Below are positions 52,573 to 62,186 of a stretch of 64,000 bases of DNA, piece after piece. Both the position numbers and the translations under genes were made by a program. Under the pieces are notes generated by a model. The model ran no database searches, was not told the origin of the DNA, and saw nothing but the letters and a program-made list of their open reading frames with translations. Location of the stretch: positions 62,001-126,000 of the forward strand of contig NZ_VCCH02000012.1 of assembly GCF_005938675.2 (NCBI RefSeq), in the 5' to 3' direction. Numbering within the stretch: the stretch's first letter is position 1; every line of letters starts with the position of its first letter. Origin of the DNA: Mycobacterium sp. KBS0706. Its GTDB lineage: Bacteria; Pseudomonadota; Alphaproteobacteria; DSM-16000; Inquilinaceae.

Positions 52573-53040
52573 TCAGAAGTTCAGGTTGCGGATGATCTGC
52601 CACTGCCCCGATGGGTTGCGCTGCCACACCGTGAGATAGAGCCCGGCGGAGGTATGGCTCTCGCCCTTGGCGTCGACCTTGGTGGTGCCGCCATGGCCCC
52701 ATTCATAGATCAGCCCGTCGCGGATCACCTGGATCCCGTCCTGCTGGATGGTGCCGCCCGTGATCTTGCTTCCCGGCGTCAGCCGTTCCTTGAGGAAATC
52801 CTCGATCGCCGCCCGGCCGGCGACGGTCCTGCCATTGCCGAGGATGAACATGGCGTCGTCGGCGAAGGGCTCGGCGGCACGATGGACGTCGCCCGCCTGC
52901 AGCGCCGGCACCCAGTCGGCATTGGCCTTTTCGATCACCGGTTTGGCCGAGGCCAGGTCCTGCTCCGGCGTGGCCGCCGCGGCGGCCAGGGACAGCGACG
53001 TGCCGAGCATGAAGGCGGCGAACGGAAGACGGATCGTCAT
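52573..53040 (-). CDS. SnoaL/DUF4440-like secreted protein
   Basis: 155 residues with a signal peptide (about 1-23). The mature part has the NTF2-like pattern: a helix (IEKANADWVPALQAGDVHRA), FADDAMFILGNGRTVAGRAA, and a C-terminal beta sheet ending WQIIRNLNF. The family includes isomerases and proteins with no activity; no role is assigned. Confidence 0.8.
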   Translation of the reverse strand: MTIRLPFAAFMLGTSLSLAAAAATPEQDLASAKPVIEKANADWVPALQAGDVHRAAEPFADDAMFILGNGRTVAGRAAIEDFLKERLTPGSKITGGTIQQDGIQVIRDGLIYEWGHGGTTKVDAKGESHTSAGLYLTVWQRNPSGQWQIIRNLNF

Positions 53041-53207
53041 CGGGGGCTCCTCCTTGCAACTTGCCGGTCCGGCTTGGGATGGGTGCCGGATCTCTGCGAA
53101 GACTATAACCTGCAAGGAGGTTAGATCATCTTAAAACATGGCAATGCGACCGCCGGTCGACCCGGCCGCTCGCCTGTCTCGGACTGTGTGGTAGCGATCC
53201 GGCCCGG

Positions 53208-53972
53208 CTACAGCACCGTCGAGATCCGCCCGACGACGCGGGCGGCGATGCGGGCGGCGACGTCGAGGAAGGCGGGAAAGTCCATGTGGCTCTCGCTGCC
53301 GGCCAGGTCGCTGAGCGCCCGGACCACCACCACGGGCACGCCGAAGCGCTCGGCCACCGCCGCCACCGCCGCGCCCTCCATCTCGATGGCGACGCCGCCG
53401 AATTCGCGCTGCAGCCGCTCGCGCTCCTGCGCGTCGTTGAGGAAGATGTCGCCGGTCAGGATGGTGCCGAAGATCAGTCGCGACCGGTGCGGCTCGCCGC
53501 CGGTCGCTGCGGCACCGAATCCACCAATATCAAGACCTTCGAGAGCGTCCCTGATCTTCTCTCTGAGGTTCTGGTCCAGGCTGTAGCCGGCCTCTTCCGG
53601 AAATCCCGGCAGCGGCGGCACTCCGGGCTGGTAGGGTTTCAGCCGGCCGCCGACCCGGGCGCCATAGTCGTGCATGACCAGCCGGTCGGCCACCACCACA
53701 TCGCCGATGTCGAGGTCCGGGTCGAGGCCGCCGGCGACACCGGAGAACAGCAGCGAGCTGCATTTGAACTCCTGCAGCAGCAGCGTCGCGACCATGGCGG
53801 CGTGGCTCTTGCCGATGCCGGCCTCGACCGCCACCAGGTCGCGGGTGCCGAGGCGGCCGAGGCGGAACCGGCAGCCGGCGATCTCGCGCTCGGTGCGCAC
53901 CACCAGGTCGTCATGCGCCGCCAGCTCCTGCGGGATCGCCGCCATCAGCCCGATCGGTCCATCCGCACGCAT
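53208..53972 (-). CDS. mtnN: 5'-methylthioadenosine/S-adenosylhomocysteine nucleosidase-like
   Basis: 254 residues of the PNP/UDP phosphorylase superfamily: IGLMAAIPQELAAH, VAVEAGIGKSHAAMVATLLL, FSGVAGGLDPDLDIGDVVVA, the ribose-binding EMEGAAVAAVAERFG and ALSDLAGSESHMDF with the catalytic Asp. It would cleave MTA and SAH to adenine plus the thioribosyl product. It is slightly longer than E. coli MtnN. Confidence 0.9.
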   Translation of the reverse strand: MRADGPIGLMAAIPQELAAHDDLVVRTEREIAGCRFRLGRLGTRDLVAVEAGIGKSHAAMVATLLLQEFKCSSLLFSGVAGGLDPDLDIGDVVVADRLVMHDYGARVGGRLKPYQPGVPPLPGFPEEAGYSLDQNLREKIRDALEGLDIGGFGAAATGGEPHRSRLIFGTILTGDIFLNDAQERERLQREFGGVAIEMEGAAVAAVAERFGVPVVVVRALSDLAGSESHMDFPAFLDVAARIAARVVGRISTVL

Positions 53973-54032
53973 CGCACCCTCCGCTGTCCGTCGCCGCCCC
54001 TTATGCCCCGGTCGTGCGGCCGGCGCAAAGGG

Positions 54033-55430
54033 TCAGGACAGGCCGAGCGCGGGCCGGCTCCGGCCGCCGGTCAGCAGGAAACCTGCGATCAGCAGCGCGA
54101 ACCACACCGGCGCGACATAGAGCGCCACCCGGGTCGACGGGTCGAACCCGAGGAACACCGCAACCAGCACCAGGAATGCCACCACCAGCCAGTTGGCGAC
54201 CGGCGCGCCGGGCATGCGGAAGGCAACCGGCGCGGCTTCGCCCCGGGCCACGGCGCGGCGGTAGCCGAGATGGGCGATCATGATGATGCCCCAGGTCCAC
54301 AGGCTGCCGACCAGCGAGATGCTGGTGACCCAGATGAAGGCCTCTTCCGGCACCACATAGTTCAGCCCGACGCCGATCAGCATCACCGCGGCCGAGGCGA
54401 GGATGCCCGCCACCGGTACATGGTTGCGGCTGACCCGGGCGAAGGCGCGCGGCGCCTGGCCGGACCGGGCCAGGGTGAACAGCATCCGGCCGTTGCTGAA
54501 CAGCCCGCTGTTGCAGGACGAGGCGGCGGCGGTGATGACCACGAGGTTGATGACGTCGGCCGCGGCGCTGAGCCCCAGCTTGTCGAACACGAAGACGAAG
54601 GGGCTGGCATTCGGGTCCAGCTGGGTCCAGGGCAGCAGCGACATGATCACCGCCAGCGCCCCCAGGTAGAAGATCAGGATGCGCCAGATGATGCTGTTGG
54701 TGGCGCGCGGCAGCACCTCGGCCGGGTTCTCGGCCTCGCCGGCGGTGACGCCGATCAGCTCCACCCCTTGATAGGCGAACATCACCATCTGCAGCGCCAG
54801 CACGGCGCCGAGCATGCCGAAGGGCAGGAAGCCGCCCTGCGACCACAGGTTGGTGACGCTGGCCCCCTGGCCCAGATCGCCGATGCCGAACACGATCACG
54901 GCCAGGCCGCCGACGATCAGCGCCACAATGGTCACCACCTTGATCAGCGCGAACCAGAATTCGAGCTCGCCGAACAGCCGCACCGCCACGATGTTGACCA
55001 GGGTCAGCACCGCCAGCGTCGCCAGCGCCGGGATCCATTGCGGCACCTCCGGCAGCCAATAGTGCACATAGACGCCGACCGCGGTGATCTCGGCCATGCC
55101 GATCACCACCCACATGAACCAGTACGACCAGCCGGTGGCGAAGCCGGCGAAGGGGCCGACGAACTCCTCGGCATAGGTGGCGAAGGACCCGGCCACCGGC
55201 TTGTGCAGCAGCAGCTCGCCCAGCGCCCGCATGATGAAGAAGATGGCGATGCCGCCGATGGCGTAGCTCAGCAGCAGCCCCGGCCCGGCCTTGGCGATCG
55301 CCTTGCCGGAGCCGAGGAACAGGCCGACGCCGATGGCGCCGCCGATCGCGATCATGTGGATGTGGCGGCTCTTCAGCTTGCGGGCGAGATCGCCACCATC
55401 GGCACCGGACGATTGGCTCACGGGGCCCAT
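54033..55430 (-). CDS. amino acid permease (APC superfamily, AAT type)
   Basis: 465 residues, twelve membrane spans. Family start: LKSRHIHMIAIGGAIGVGLF, then GSGKAIAKAGPG; also FAYQGVELIGVTAGEAENPA and NSIIWRILIFYLGALAVI. ATG 55,430 follows GAGGAAG. It is a proton-coupled importer of one or more amino acids; aromatic or basic substrates cannot be told apart by eye. Confidence 0.92.
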   Translation of the reverse strand: MGPVSQSSGADGGDLARKLKSRHIHMIAIGGAIGVGLFLGSGKAIAKAGPGLLLSYAIGGIAIFFIMRALGELLLHKPVAGSFATYAEEFVGPFAGFATGWSYWFMWVVIGMAEITAVGVYVHYWLPEVPQWIPALATLAVLTLVNIVAVRLFGELEFWFALIKVVTIVALIVGGLAVIVFGIGDLGQGASVTNLWSQGGFLPFGMLGAVLALQMVMFAYQGVELIGVTAGEAENPAEVLPRATNSIIWRILIFYLGALAVIMSLLPWTQLDPNASPFVFVFDKLGLSAAADVINLVVITAAASSCNSGLFSNGRMLFTLARSGQAPRAFARVSRNHVPVAGILASAAVMLIGVGLNYVVPEEAFIWVTSISLVGSLWTWGIIMIAHLGYRRAVARGEAAPVAFRMPGAPVANWLVVAFLVLVAVFLGFDPSTRVALYVAPVWFALLIAGFLLTGGRSRPALGLS

Positions 55431-55532
55431 CGCGCTTCCTCCTGATGTTCCTCTGGGCCTGAAGCCCGTCGGCCGGCATCTTAGGAGGGAAAGGAAAAAC
55501 CGCATCTCCGTTATTACATAATTTCGTGTCGT

Positions 55533-55559
55533 ATTATCCGTCCTGTCACAAAGGATAAT
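55533..55559. promoter_or_regulatory. inverted repeat in the permease promoter region
   Basis: ATTATCC (55,533-55,539) and GGATAAT (55,553-55,559) form a 7-bp inverted repeat 13 bp apart in the most AT-rich stretch of the right half (about 55,490-55,600). It may be an operator for the permease gene starting at 55,430. Confidence 0.45.
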
Positions 55560-55653
55560 TCGAAAATAATGATTAAAAATGAGCCGATGTTTGTACGACG
55601 AAAGATCACGGATCATCTGGAAATCGCTATCAGCAAGGATGGATTGTCTCGGT

Positions 55654-56640
55654 TCACTTCTTCAGAACGGGACCCAGACGATCGATCCGGTCGGTCTCGA
55701 TGCCGCCGGCATAGCCATCGGCCACCAGATCGGCCACCAGCGCCGGATCGTCGATGCCTTCGGAGAAGCCGCCGCCCCATGGGCCGATCAGGAAGACCGG
55801 CGTGCCCACCGCCTCCATCCGGACGACGAAAAGGTGCGGCCAGCCCCACAGCCACGGTGCGACATTCGACGGCACCAGCAGCACCGATCGCCAGCAGGAC
55901 TCCGGCACATGGCCGGTCCAGCCCAGCGCGGCGTAATTGACGAAGCAGTCCTTGATCGAGGCGCGGGACATCGACCGGAAACCGGGCAGCCGCTCGCGCA
56001 GCACCGCGATCGGCCGGTCGCCGCCATACGCGGCCAGCAGGTCGCGGCGATCTGCCGGCAGGGCTGCGAGATACCCGGCCAGCAGTTCCCCCTCGGCCGG
56101 GTCGTTGCTCTTGACGTTCAGCAGGAAGCGGCGCCCGGGGAAGGCCTCCAGCACCTGGTCCAGCGACGGCATCAGCCCGACGCCCTTGCCCCGGAACGGG
56201 AAGGACTTGCCGCCGTCAGCAGTGTAGCCGTGGCCGATGTCCAGCGCCTGCAGCTCCGCCAGGCTGTGCTCGCGGGTGACGCCATGGCCTTCGGTGCGGC
56301 AGTCGACGGTCCAGTCGTGGAACACAGCGAAATGCCCGTCCGTGGTCGGCTGGACGTCGATCTCGACCGCACCGGCGCCGAGCTCGAAGGCGGCGCGCAT
56401 CGAGGCGATGGTGTTCTCGAGATAGGGATGCTCCGGCGGCAGCATCCGGGCCGCGGTGCAGGTGTCGCCGGCCAGCCCCTTCCGGTCGAAGCCCTGGGCC
56501 AGGCCGCGATGCGACACCAGCACCGGCGTCCCGCCCGGCGCGCCTTGCAGCAACGAGCTGTTGTTGAAAAACACGAACGCGGCGAATGCACCCAGGGCGA
56601 CGAAGGCAACCAGCGGGCGCTTGCGTGTCCGGCGGTTCAT
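55654..56640 (-). CDS. glycerophosphodiester phosphodiesterase
   Basis: About 328 residues with an N-terminal membrane anchor or signal (LVAFVALGAFAAFVFFN). GDPD catalytic residues: SHRG, ENT, EIDVQPTTDGHFAVFHD. It hydrolyses glycerophosphodiesters to glycerol-3-phosphate and an alcohol, here probably in the periplasm. The upstream in-frame codon at 56,643 is TTG; ATG 56,640 is used. Confidence 0.9.
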   Translation of the reverse strand: MNRRTRKRPLVAFVALGAFAAFVFFNNSSLLQGAPGGTPVLVSHRGLAQGFDRKGLAGDTCTAARMLPPEHPYLENTIASMRAAFELGAGAVEIDVQPTTDGHFAVFHDWTVDCRTEGHGVTREHSLAELQALDIGHGYTADGGKSFPFRGKGVGLMPSLDQVLEAFPGRRFLLNVKSNDPAEGELLAGYLAALPADRRDLLAAYGGDRPIAVLRERLPGFRSMSRASIKDCFVNYAALGWTGHVPESCWRSVLLVPSNVAPWLWGWPHLFVVRMEAVGTPVFLIGPWGGGFSEGIDDPALVADLVADGYAGGIETDRIDRLGPVLKK

Positions 56641-56741
56641 CAACTGCTCCGATAGGTGGCCGTGGCGGCGCAGGCTGATCGCGGATCATGGCCGAAACAG
56701 TGCGGCGCCGTGACCGTTGGATGTCGCGGCGCCAGCCTGCG

Positions 56742-57398
56742 CTACCTCGGGGACCGCCGGCCGCTCTGCATCTCGGACCACTGGTTGGCCAGGTCGCCGA
56801 CCAGCACCGCCAGCGCCACGCAGCTCCAGACCACGATCTCGGCCACCGCGGGATCGGGCGGCCGGTCGAGTCCGGTCAGGCCGAGGATCAGGCGGCCCTC
56901 GAAGAAGGTCAGCGCCACCGCGTAGCTGCGGGTCATCCATTGCCGGTGCTGCGGGATCCTGCCCTTCAGCGCGAAGGCGAGGCCGATCCCGGTCGTCACC
57001 ATCACGAGCACGGCGTCGACGATCGCGGCGACGGTGAAGGAGCGCGAGGCCCCCGCCGCCTCGTTGATCCACTGGATATAGGCGCCCAGCGGCGCGAAGA
57101 CGAAGACGCCGGCGACATAGATCCGGCCCACCACGCGGTGCACCACGGCGAAGCGCCGGCGCAGCCGGTCGGAGAACTGCAGCGGCGCCAGCAGCAGCGC
57201 GCTGGCTCCGGCCACGCCATGCGGCAGCAGCCACCATTGGAAGGACCGGTAGTGCTGCCACACCGGGTTGTCGGGTTCGACCAGGAAGCGCTCGTTGTGG
57301 CCGATGACATAGACCGTCATCGCCAGGATCAGCGCGAAGACCACCGTCTTCGCGCGTGGCAAACGGAAGGACCGCCGTACCGGCTCTATCGCGACCAT
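56742..57398 (-). CDS. DUF2306 membrane protein
   Basis: 218 residues, about six membrane spans. Matches DUF2306: QWWLLPHGVAGASALLLAPL, FVVHRVVGRIYVAGVF-like segment (AVVHRVVGRIYVAGVFVFAP) and HRQWMTRSYAVALTFF. Histidines in the spans suggest a cytochrome-like haem site, but no function is established. It is divergent from the helicase gene. Confidence 0.88.
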   Translation of the reverse strand: MVAIEPVRRSFRLPRAKTVVFALILAMTVYVIGHNERFLVEPDNPVWQHYRSFQWWLLPHGVAGASALLLAPLQFSDRLRRRFAVVHRVVGRIYVAGVFVFAPLGAYIQWINEAAGASRSFTVAAIVDAVLVMVTTGIGLAFALKGRIPQHRQWMTRSYAVALTFFEGRLILGLTGLDRPPDPAVAEIVVWSCVALAVLVGDLANQWSEMQSGRRSPR

Positions 57399-57587
57399 GC
57401 TGATCTGCTCCAGCTTGTTGCCGGACCAGAAGGCCGGATCCAGATGTCCGGGGGATTTCGTCCGCGGGCCGATGCGTTGCACCCGCAACATGACGGCCGG
57501 CTGGCGAGAACAAAAACACAACAGTTGCGTCCGGGCCGACTATGGGCTGATCTGGGCGGACGCATTCCCGGCCGAAACGAAGGGCCC

Positions 57588-60059
57588 ATGACCGCCTTGG
57601 CGGAGATCGCCGAACCGCTGCTGCCGCCCGCCTTCCTGGGCTGGTTCCGGCACAAGGGCTGGACGCCGCACTCGCATCAGCTGGAGATGCTGCAGGCGGC
57701 GCGCGACGGCAGCCATGCCCTGCTGATCGCCCCGACCGGCGGCGGCAAGACCCTGGCCGGCTTCCTGCCGACGCTGACCGAGCTGGCGGAACGGCCGCGC
57801 GAGGGGCTGCACACCCTCTACATCTCCCCGCTCAAGGCGCTGGCGGTCGACATCCACCGCAACCTGGAGCAGCCGATCGCCGAGATGCGGCTGCCGATCC
57901 GGGCCGAGACCCGCACCGGCGACACGCCGCAGATCAAGCGCGAGCGCCAGCGCCGCCACGCGCCGCAGATCCTGATGACGACGCCGGAAAGCCTGGCGCT
58001 GCTGCTGTCCTACAACGACGCCGACCGCATCTTCGGGGCCCTGCGCTGCGTCATCGTCGACGAGTTGCACGCCCTGGCCGGGACCAAGCGCGGCGACCTG
58101 CTGGCGCTCGGCCTCGCCCGCCTGGCCACCCTGGCGCCGGAGGCCCGCCGGATCGGGCTGTCGGCCACGGTCGCGCACCCCGACGCGCTGGTCGCCTGGC
58201 TGTCGCCGACCGGCCATGCCGACCCGGCGCTGGTGCGCACGGTCAAGGGGCCTCCGGGCATCAAACCGGTGGTCGAGATCCTGGAAACGGAGGGCCGCCT
58301 GCCCTGGTCCGGCCATATGGGCACCTATGCCGCCGCCGAGCTGTATGAGCGGATCCGCAAGGCCGGCACCACGCTGCTGTTCGTCAACACCCGGGCGCAG
58401 GCCGAGCTGGTGTTCCAGGCGCTGTGGCGGGTGAATGACGACGTGCTGCCGATCGGGCTGCATCACGGCAGCCTGGCGGCGGAGCAGCGCCGCAAGGTCG
58501 AGGCGGCGATGGCGCGGGGCGAGCTGCGCGCGGTGGTCGCCACCTCCTCGCTCGACCTCGGCATCGACTGGGCGGCGGTCGACCTGGTGATCCAGATCGG
58601 AGCGCCGAAAGGCGCCAGCCGCCTGCTGCAGCGCATCGGCCGGTCGAACCATCGCTTCGACGTGCCTTCGGTGGCGCTGCTGGTTCCGGCCAACCGGTTC
58701 GAGGTGCTGGAATGCCAGGCCGCCTCCGACGCGGTCGAGGCGATGACGCTGGACGGCGACCCGCCGGCCCCCGGCACATTGGACACGCTGGCGCAGCACC
58801 TGCTGGGTTGTGCCTGCTCCGCCCCCTTCGACGCGAAGGCGCTGTTCGTCGAGGTGCGGCGGGCGGCGCCCTATGCCGCGCTGCCGAAGCGCGATTTCGA
58901 CGATGTGCTCGATTTCGTCGCCCATGGCGGTTACGCCCTGCGCAGCTACGACCGTTTCCACCGGCTGAAGCAGGATGCCGAGGGTCGCTGGAAAGTGGCC
59001 AGCGCCGTGGTTGCCCGACAGTACCGGATGAATGTCGGCACCATCGTCGAGCAGGAGACGCTGAAGGTCCGGCTCGGCGGCGGCTTCGGCAAGGTGCTGG
59101 GCGAGGTCGAGGAGTATTTTGCCCAAGGCCTGGTGGCAGGCGACACCTTCATGTTCGCCGGCCAGCTGCTGCGCTTCGAAGGCATACGCGAGATGGCGGT
59201 GATCGCCAGCCGCACCGCCACCGGCGAGCCGAAGGTGCCGGCCTTCGCGGGGGGCCGCATGCCGCTGACCACCCACCTGGCCGACCGGGTGCGCCGCCTG
59301 CTGTCGACCCCCGCCCATTGGCCCCGGCTGCCGGACGACGTGCGCGAATGGCTGGAGTTGCAGCGGGACCGCTCCGGCCTGCCCGGGCCGGGCGAGTTGA
59401 TGATCGAGACCTTCCCGCGCGGCGGCCGGCACTACATGGTGGCATACTGCTTCGAAGGACGGCAGGCGCATCAGACGCTGGGCATGCTGCTGACCAAGCG
59501 GATGGAGCGGGCCGGGCTGGGGCCGATCGGCTTCGTTGCCACCGACTATGTGCTGGCGACCTGGAGCCTGCACCCGGTGACCGACCCGGCGCCGCTGTTC
59601 AGCGAGGACATGCTGGGCGACGACCTGGAGGCCTGGATGGGCGATTCCAGCCTGCTGCGCCGCACCTTTCGCAACGTCGCCATCATCGCCGGGCTGATCG
59701 AACGTCGCTCCCCGGGCGAGAAGAAGACAGGACGCCAGGTCACGGTCAGCGCCGACCTGATCTACGACGTGCTGCGCCGGCACCAGCCGGACCACGTGCT
59801 GCTGCGGGCCACCAGGGCGGATGCGGCGCGCGGCCTGGTGGACGTCGCCCGAGTCGCCCTGTCGCTGAAGCGGGCCCGGCGCAAGCTGACCCACCGCGCT
59901 CTCGACCGCGTTTCCCCCCTCGCCGTCCCGGTGCTGCTCGAGATCGGCCGCGTCAGCGTCGCCGCCGGTGCGATCGACGCTATGCTGGAGGAAGCCGCCG
60001 CCGAAATGATCGCCGAAGCCCAGCCGAAGCGGAGCGAACGCGGCCGCAAGCGGGCGTGA
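57588..60059 (+). CDS. ligase-associated Lhr-type DEXH box helicase
   Basis: 823 residues of superfamily 2. Walker A APTGGGKT (48-55), DELH (158-161), IGLSATV (motif III), VVATSSLDLGIDWAAVD (motif V) and LLQRIGRSNHRFD (motif VI), then the Lhr winged-helix and core domains (LRSYDRFHRLK; AYCFEGRQAHQTLG). ATP-driven 3'-5' DNA translocase in the repair module with the ligase and exonuclease of 44.5-47.1 kb. The phosphoesterase that usually follows it is absent; a cyclase gene follows instead. Confidence 0.94.
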   Translation: MTALAEIAEPLLPPAFLGWFRHKGWTPHSHQLEMLQAARDGSHALLIAPTGGGKTLAGFLPTLTELAERPREGLHTLYISPLKALAVDIHRNLEQPIAEMRLPIRAETRTGDTPQIKRERQRRHAPQILMTTPESLALLLSYNDADRIFGALRCVIVDELHALAGTKRGDLLALGLARLATLAPEARRIGLSATVAHPDALVAWLSPTGHADPALVRTVKGPPGIKPVVEILETEGRLPWSGHMGTYAAAELYERIRKAGTTLLFVNTRAQAELVFQALWRVNDDVLPIGLHHGSLAAEQRRKVEAAMARGELRAVVATSSLDLGIDWAAVDLVIQIGAPKGASRLLQRIGRSNHRFDVPSVALLVPANRFEVLECQAASDAVEAMTLDGDPPAPGTLDTLAQHLLGCACSAPFDAKALFVEVRRAAPYAALPKRDFDDVLDFVAHGGYALRSYDRFHRLKQDAEGRWKVASAVVARQYRMNVGTIVEQETLKVRLGGGFGKVLGEVEEYFAQGLVAGDTFMFAGQLLRFEGIREMAVIASRTATGEPKVPAFAGGRMPLTTHLADRVRRLLSTPAHWPRLPDDVREWLELQRDRSGLPGPGELMIETFPRGGRHYMVAYCFEGRQAHQTLGMLLTKRMERAGLGPIGFVATDYVLATWSLHPVTDPAPLFSEDMLGDDLEAWMGDSSLLRRTFRNVAIIAGLIERRSPGEKKTGRQVTVSADLIYDVLRRHQPDHVLLRATRADAARGLVDVARVALSLKRARRKLTHRALDRVSPLAVPVLLEIGRVSVAAGAIDAMLEEAAAEMIAEAQPKRSERGRKRA

Positions 60060-60129
60060 CCGGCCGGCATCGTTTGTCGCCCCGGCTCGGATTTGCTAAA
60101 ATTGCGTCCTTCAGGGCGAGGACGAGCCC

Positions 60130-61884
60130 ATGGAACGGCCCGAGGTCCAGCGCAGGCTGGCGGCGATCCTGGCGGCGGACATGGTCGGCTACAGCCGGCT
60201 GATGGAGGCCGACGAGTCCGGCACCCTCGCGCGGCTGAAGACCCACCGGCTCGAGCTGATCGACCCGGCGATCGCCAAGGCCCGCGGCAGCATCGTCAAG
60301 ACCACGGGCGACGGCCTCCTGGTCGAATTCGCTAGCATCGTCGACGCGCTGACCTGCGCCACCGAGATCCAGCGCCGGATGGCCAGGCGCAACAGCGACG
60401 TTTCGCCGGCGCGCTGGATCCAGTTCCGCATCGGCATCAATCTCGGCGACGTGATCGTCGAGGACGGCGACCTGTTCGGCGACGGCGTCAATGTCGCGGC
60501 CCGGCTGGAGGCGCTGGCGGAGCCGGGCGGGATCTGCGTTTCGGGCGCGGTGCGCGACCAGGTCGGCGACCGGCTCGACGTCGGCTTCGAGGATCTCGGC
60601 GAGCAGGCGGTCAAGAACATCTCGCGGCCGATCCGCGTCTACCGGGTCCGGCTCGACCTGCCGGCGGCGGAAGCCCCATCCGAGGTTGCCGCCAGCAGTC
60701 CCGTCCCGACCAAGCCCTCCATCGTCGTGCTGCCCTTCGCCAATATGAGCGGCGAGGCGGAGCAGGAATTCTTCGCCGACGGGTTGACCGAGGACATCAT
60801 CACCGAGCTGTCGCGCTTCCACGAGCTCCTGGTGATCTCCCGCAACTCCGCCTTCGTGCACAAGGGCAAGGCGGTGAAGGTGCAGGACGTCGCCCGCGAA
60901 TTCGGCGTCCACTACGTGGTCGAGGGCAGCGTGCGCAAGGCCGGCGGCCGGGTGCGAGTCACGGTGCAGTTGATCGACGCCGAGACCGACCGGCACATCT
61001 GGGCCGAACGCTATGACCGCGACCTGGCCGATATCTTCGCCATCCAGGACGAGGTCACCTCGGCGATCGCCGCCACCCTGCCCGGCCGGGTCGAGGCCGC
61101 GGCGCGCGACCGGGCGAAGCGGAAGACCACGGGGAGTCTGGAAGCCTATGAATGCCTGCTGGCCGGCAAGATCCTGCACCACCGGTCGACGCGGGACGAC
61201 AACGCCGAGGCGCTGGCGATGCTCGATCGCGCCGTAGCCCTCGACCCGAAATACGCCCATGCCCATGCTTGGCGGGCCTGCGTGCTGGGCCAGAGCTGGG
61301 TCAATGGTTGGTGCGCCGACCGCGACGCCACCTGGGATGCCGTGGTCGGCGAGCTCGAGACCGCGATCGCCCTCGACGACAACGACGCCGATGTCCACCG
61401 CATCCTGGCCGCGGTCGCCCTGGCGCGGCACGAATTCGAGAAATCCTTCTATCACCAGGAACGGGCGATCGCCTCGAACCCGAATTACGACCTGATCGTG
61501 GTGCAGCAGGGCGAGATCCTGACCTGGCTCGGCCGGCCGGAGGAAGGCATCGACTGGATCCGCAAGGCGATGCGCCTCAACCCGCATCACCCGGAGCGGT
61601 TCTGGAGCCATCTCGGCCGGGCCTACTACACCGGCCAGCGCTATGCCGAAGCGGTGGAGGCCTACAGCCACATCACCAAGCCCGACCACACCCACCACGC
61701 CTTCCTGGCCGCCGCGCTGGCCTGGATGGGCGACGCCACCGCCGCCGGCGCCCATGCCCAGGCGGTGCTGCGGACCAATCCCGACTTCACGGCGGAGGCG
61801 TTCCTGGCGACCCTGCACTACAAGCGCGACGAGGACCGCGCCCATTGCCGCGACGGCCTGCTCAAGGCCGGGCTGCCCGCCTGA
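60130..61884 (+). CDS. class III adenylate/guanylate cyclase with TolB-like and TPR region
   Basis: 584 residues. Cyclase domain 1-175: AAILAADMVGYSRLMEADE (metal Asp17), KTTGDGLLVEF (second metal Asp), INLGDVIVEDGDLFGDGVNV and AARLEALAEPGGICVSG. Then a TolB-like segment (SIVVLPFANMSGEAEQEFFA) and about five TPR repeats (from about residue 340). It would make cAMP in the cytoplasm, with the TPR part sensing a partner. This architecture is frequent in alphaproteobacteria. Confidence 0.93.
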   Translation: MERPEVQRRLAAILAADMVGYSRLMEADESGTLARLKTHRLELIDPAIAKARGSIVKTTGDGLLVEFASIVDALTCATEIQRRMARRNSDVSPARWIQFRIGINLGDVIVEDGDLFGDGVNVAARLEALAEPGGICVSGAVRDQVGDRLDVGFEDLGEQAVKNISRPIRVYRVRLDLPAAEAPSEVAASSPVPTKPSIVVLPFANMSGEAEQEFFADGLTEDIITELSRFHELLVISRNSAFVHKGKAVKVQDVAREFGVHYVVEGSVRKAGGRVRVTVQLIDAETDRHIWAERYDRDLADIFAIQDEVTSAIAATLPGRVEAAARDRAKRKTTGSLEAYECLLAGKILHHRSTRDDNAEALAMLDRAVALDPKYAHAHAWRACVLGQSWVNGWCADRDATWDAVVGELETAIALDDNDADVHRILAAVALARHEFEKSFYHQERAIASNPNYDLIVVQQGEILTWLGRPEEGIDWIRKAMRLNPHHPERFWSHLGRAYYTGQRYAEAVEAYSHITKPDHTHHAFLAAALAWMGDATAAGAHAQAVLRTNPDFTAEAFLATLHYKRDEDRAHCRDGLLKAGLPA

Positions 61885-62032
61885 ACGGCCGGGATGTCTT
61901 TCGAATCAGCGACGTCTGGAGCGGGATGAGCTCAGGCCAAATCGGGTCACCCCGATCGCATCAACGCAGTGAGTTATCGCCTTTCCCATTTGCGCGTGCG
62001 GGACCTTTTAAGAACGGCGATCCCCCCTTTGC

Positions 62033-62107
62033 CGTCATTCCCGCGAAAGCGGGAATCTCTGTCCGATCGTCAGGCGTGACGAGATCCCCGCTTTCGCGGG
62101 GATGACG
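62033..62107 (-). repeat. 75-bp palindromic element, copy 2
   Basis: It begins CGTCATTCCCGCGAAAGCGG and ends GGGGATGACG at 62,107. Two perfect hairpins flank a spacer with TCAGGCGTGACG. It is the same element as 37,215-37,290, in reverse orientation. It occupies the 302-bp gap 61,885-62,186, where I see no gene. Confidence 0.85.
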
Positions 62108-62186
62108 GGTTGGGGGATTTTGAAACGATATCGCTGGCGAGAACCGCCACGCGCATGCCTGCGGCCACGGCGACCAGGTGCTCCGG

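Noticed and set aside
53286-55445. A 719-codon open frame antisense to mtnN and the permease
   Set aside because: It is His/Gln/Asp-rich filler opposite two clear genes, typical of GC-rich antisense frames.
56688-57587. 300-codon N-terminal extension of the Lhr-type helicase
   Set aside because: It runs antisense through the DUF2306 gene and is not part of any helicase. The ATG at 57,588 fits the family start.
57540-59894. A 784-codon open frame opposite the helicase
   Set aside because: It is a shadow of the helicase gene with His/Gln/Asp/Arg-rich filler and no domain.
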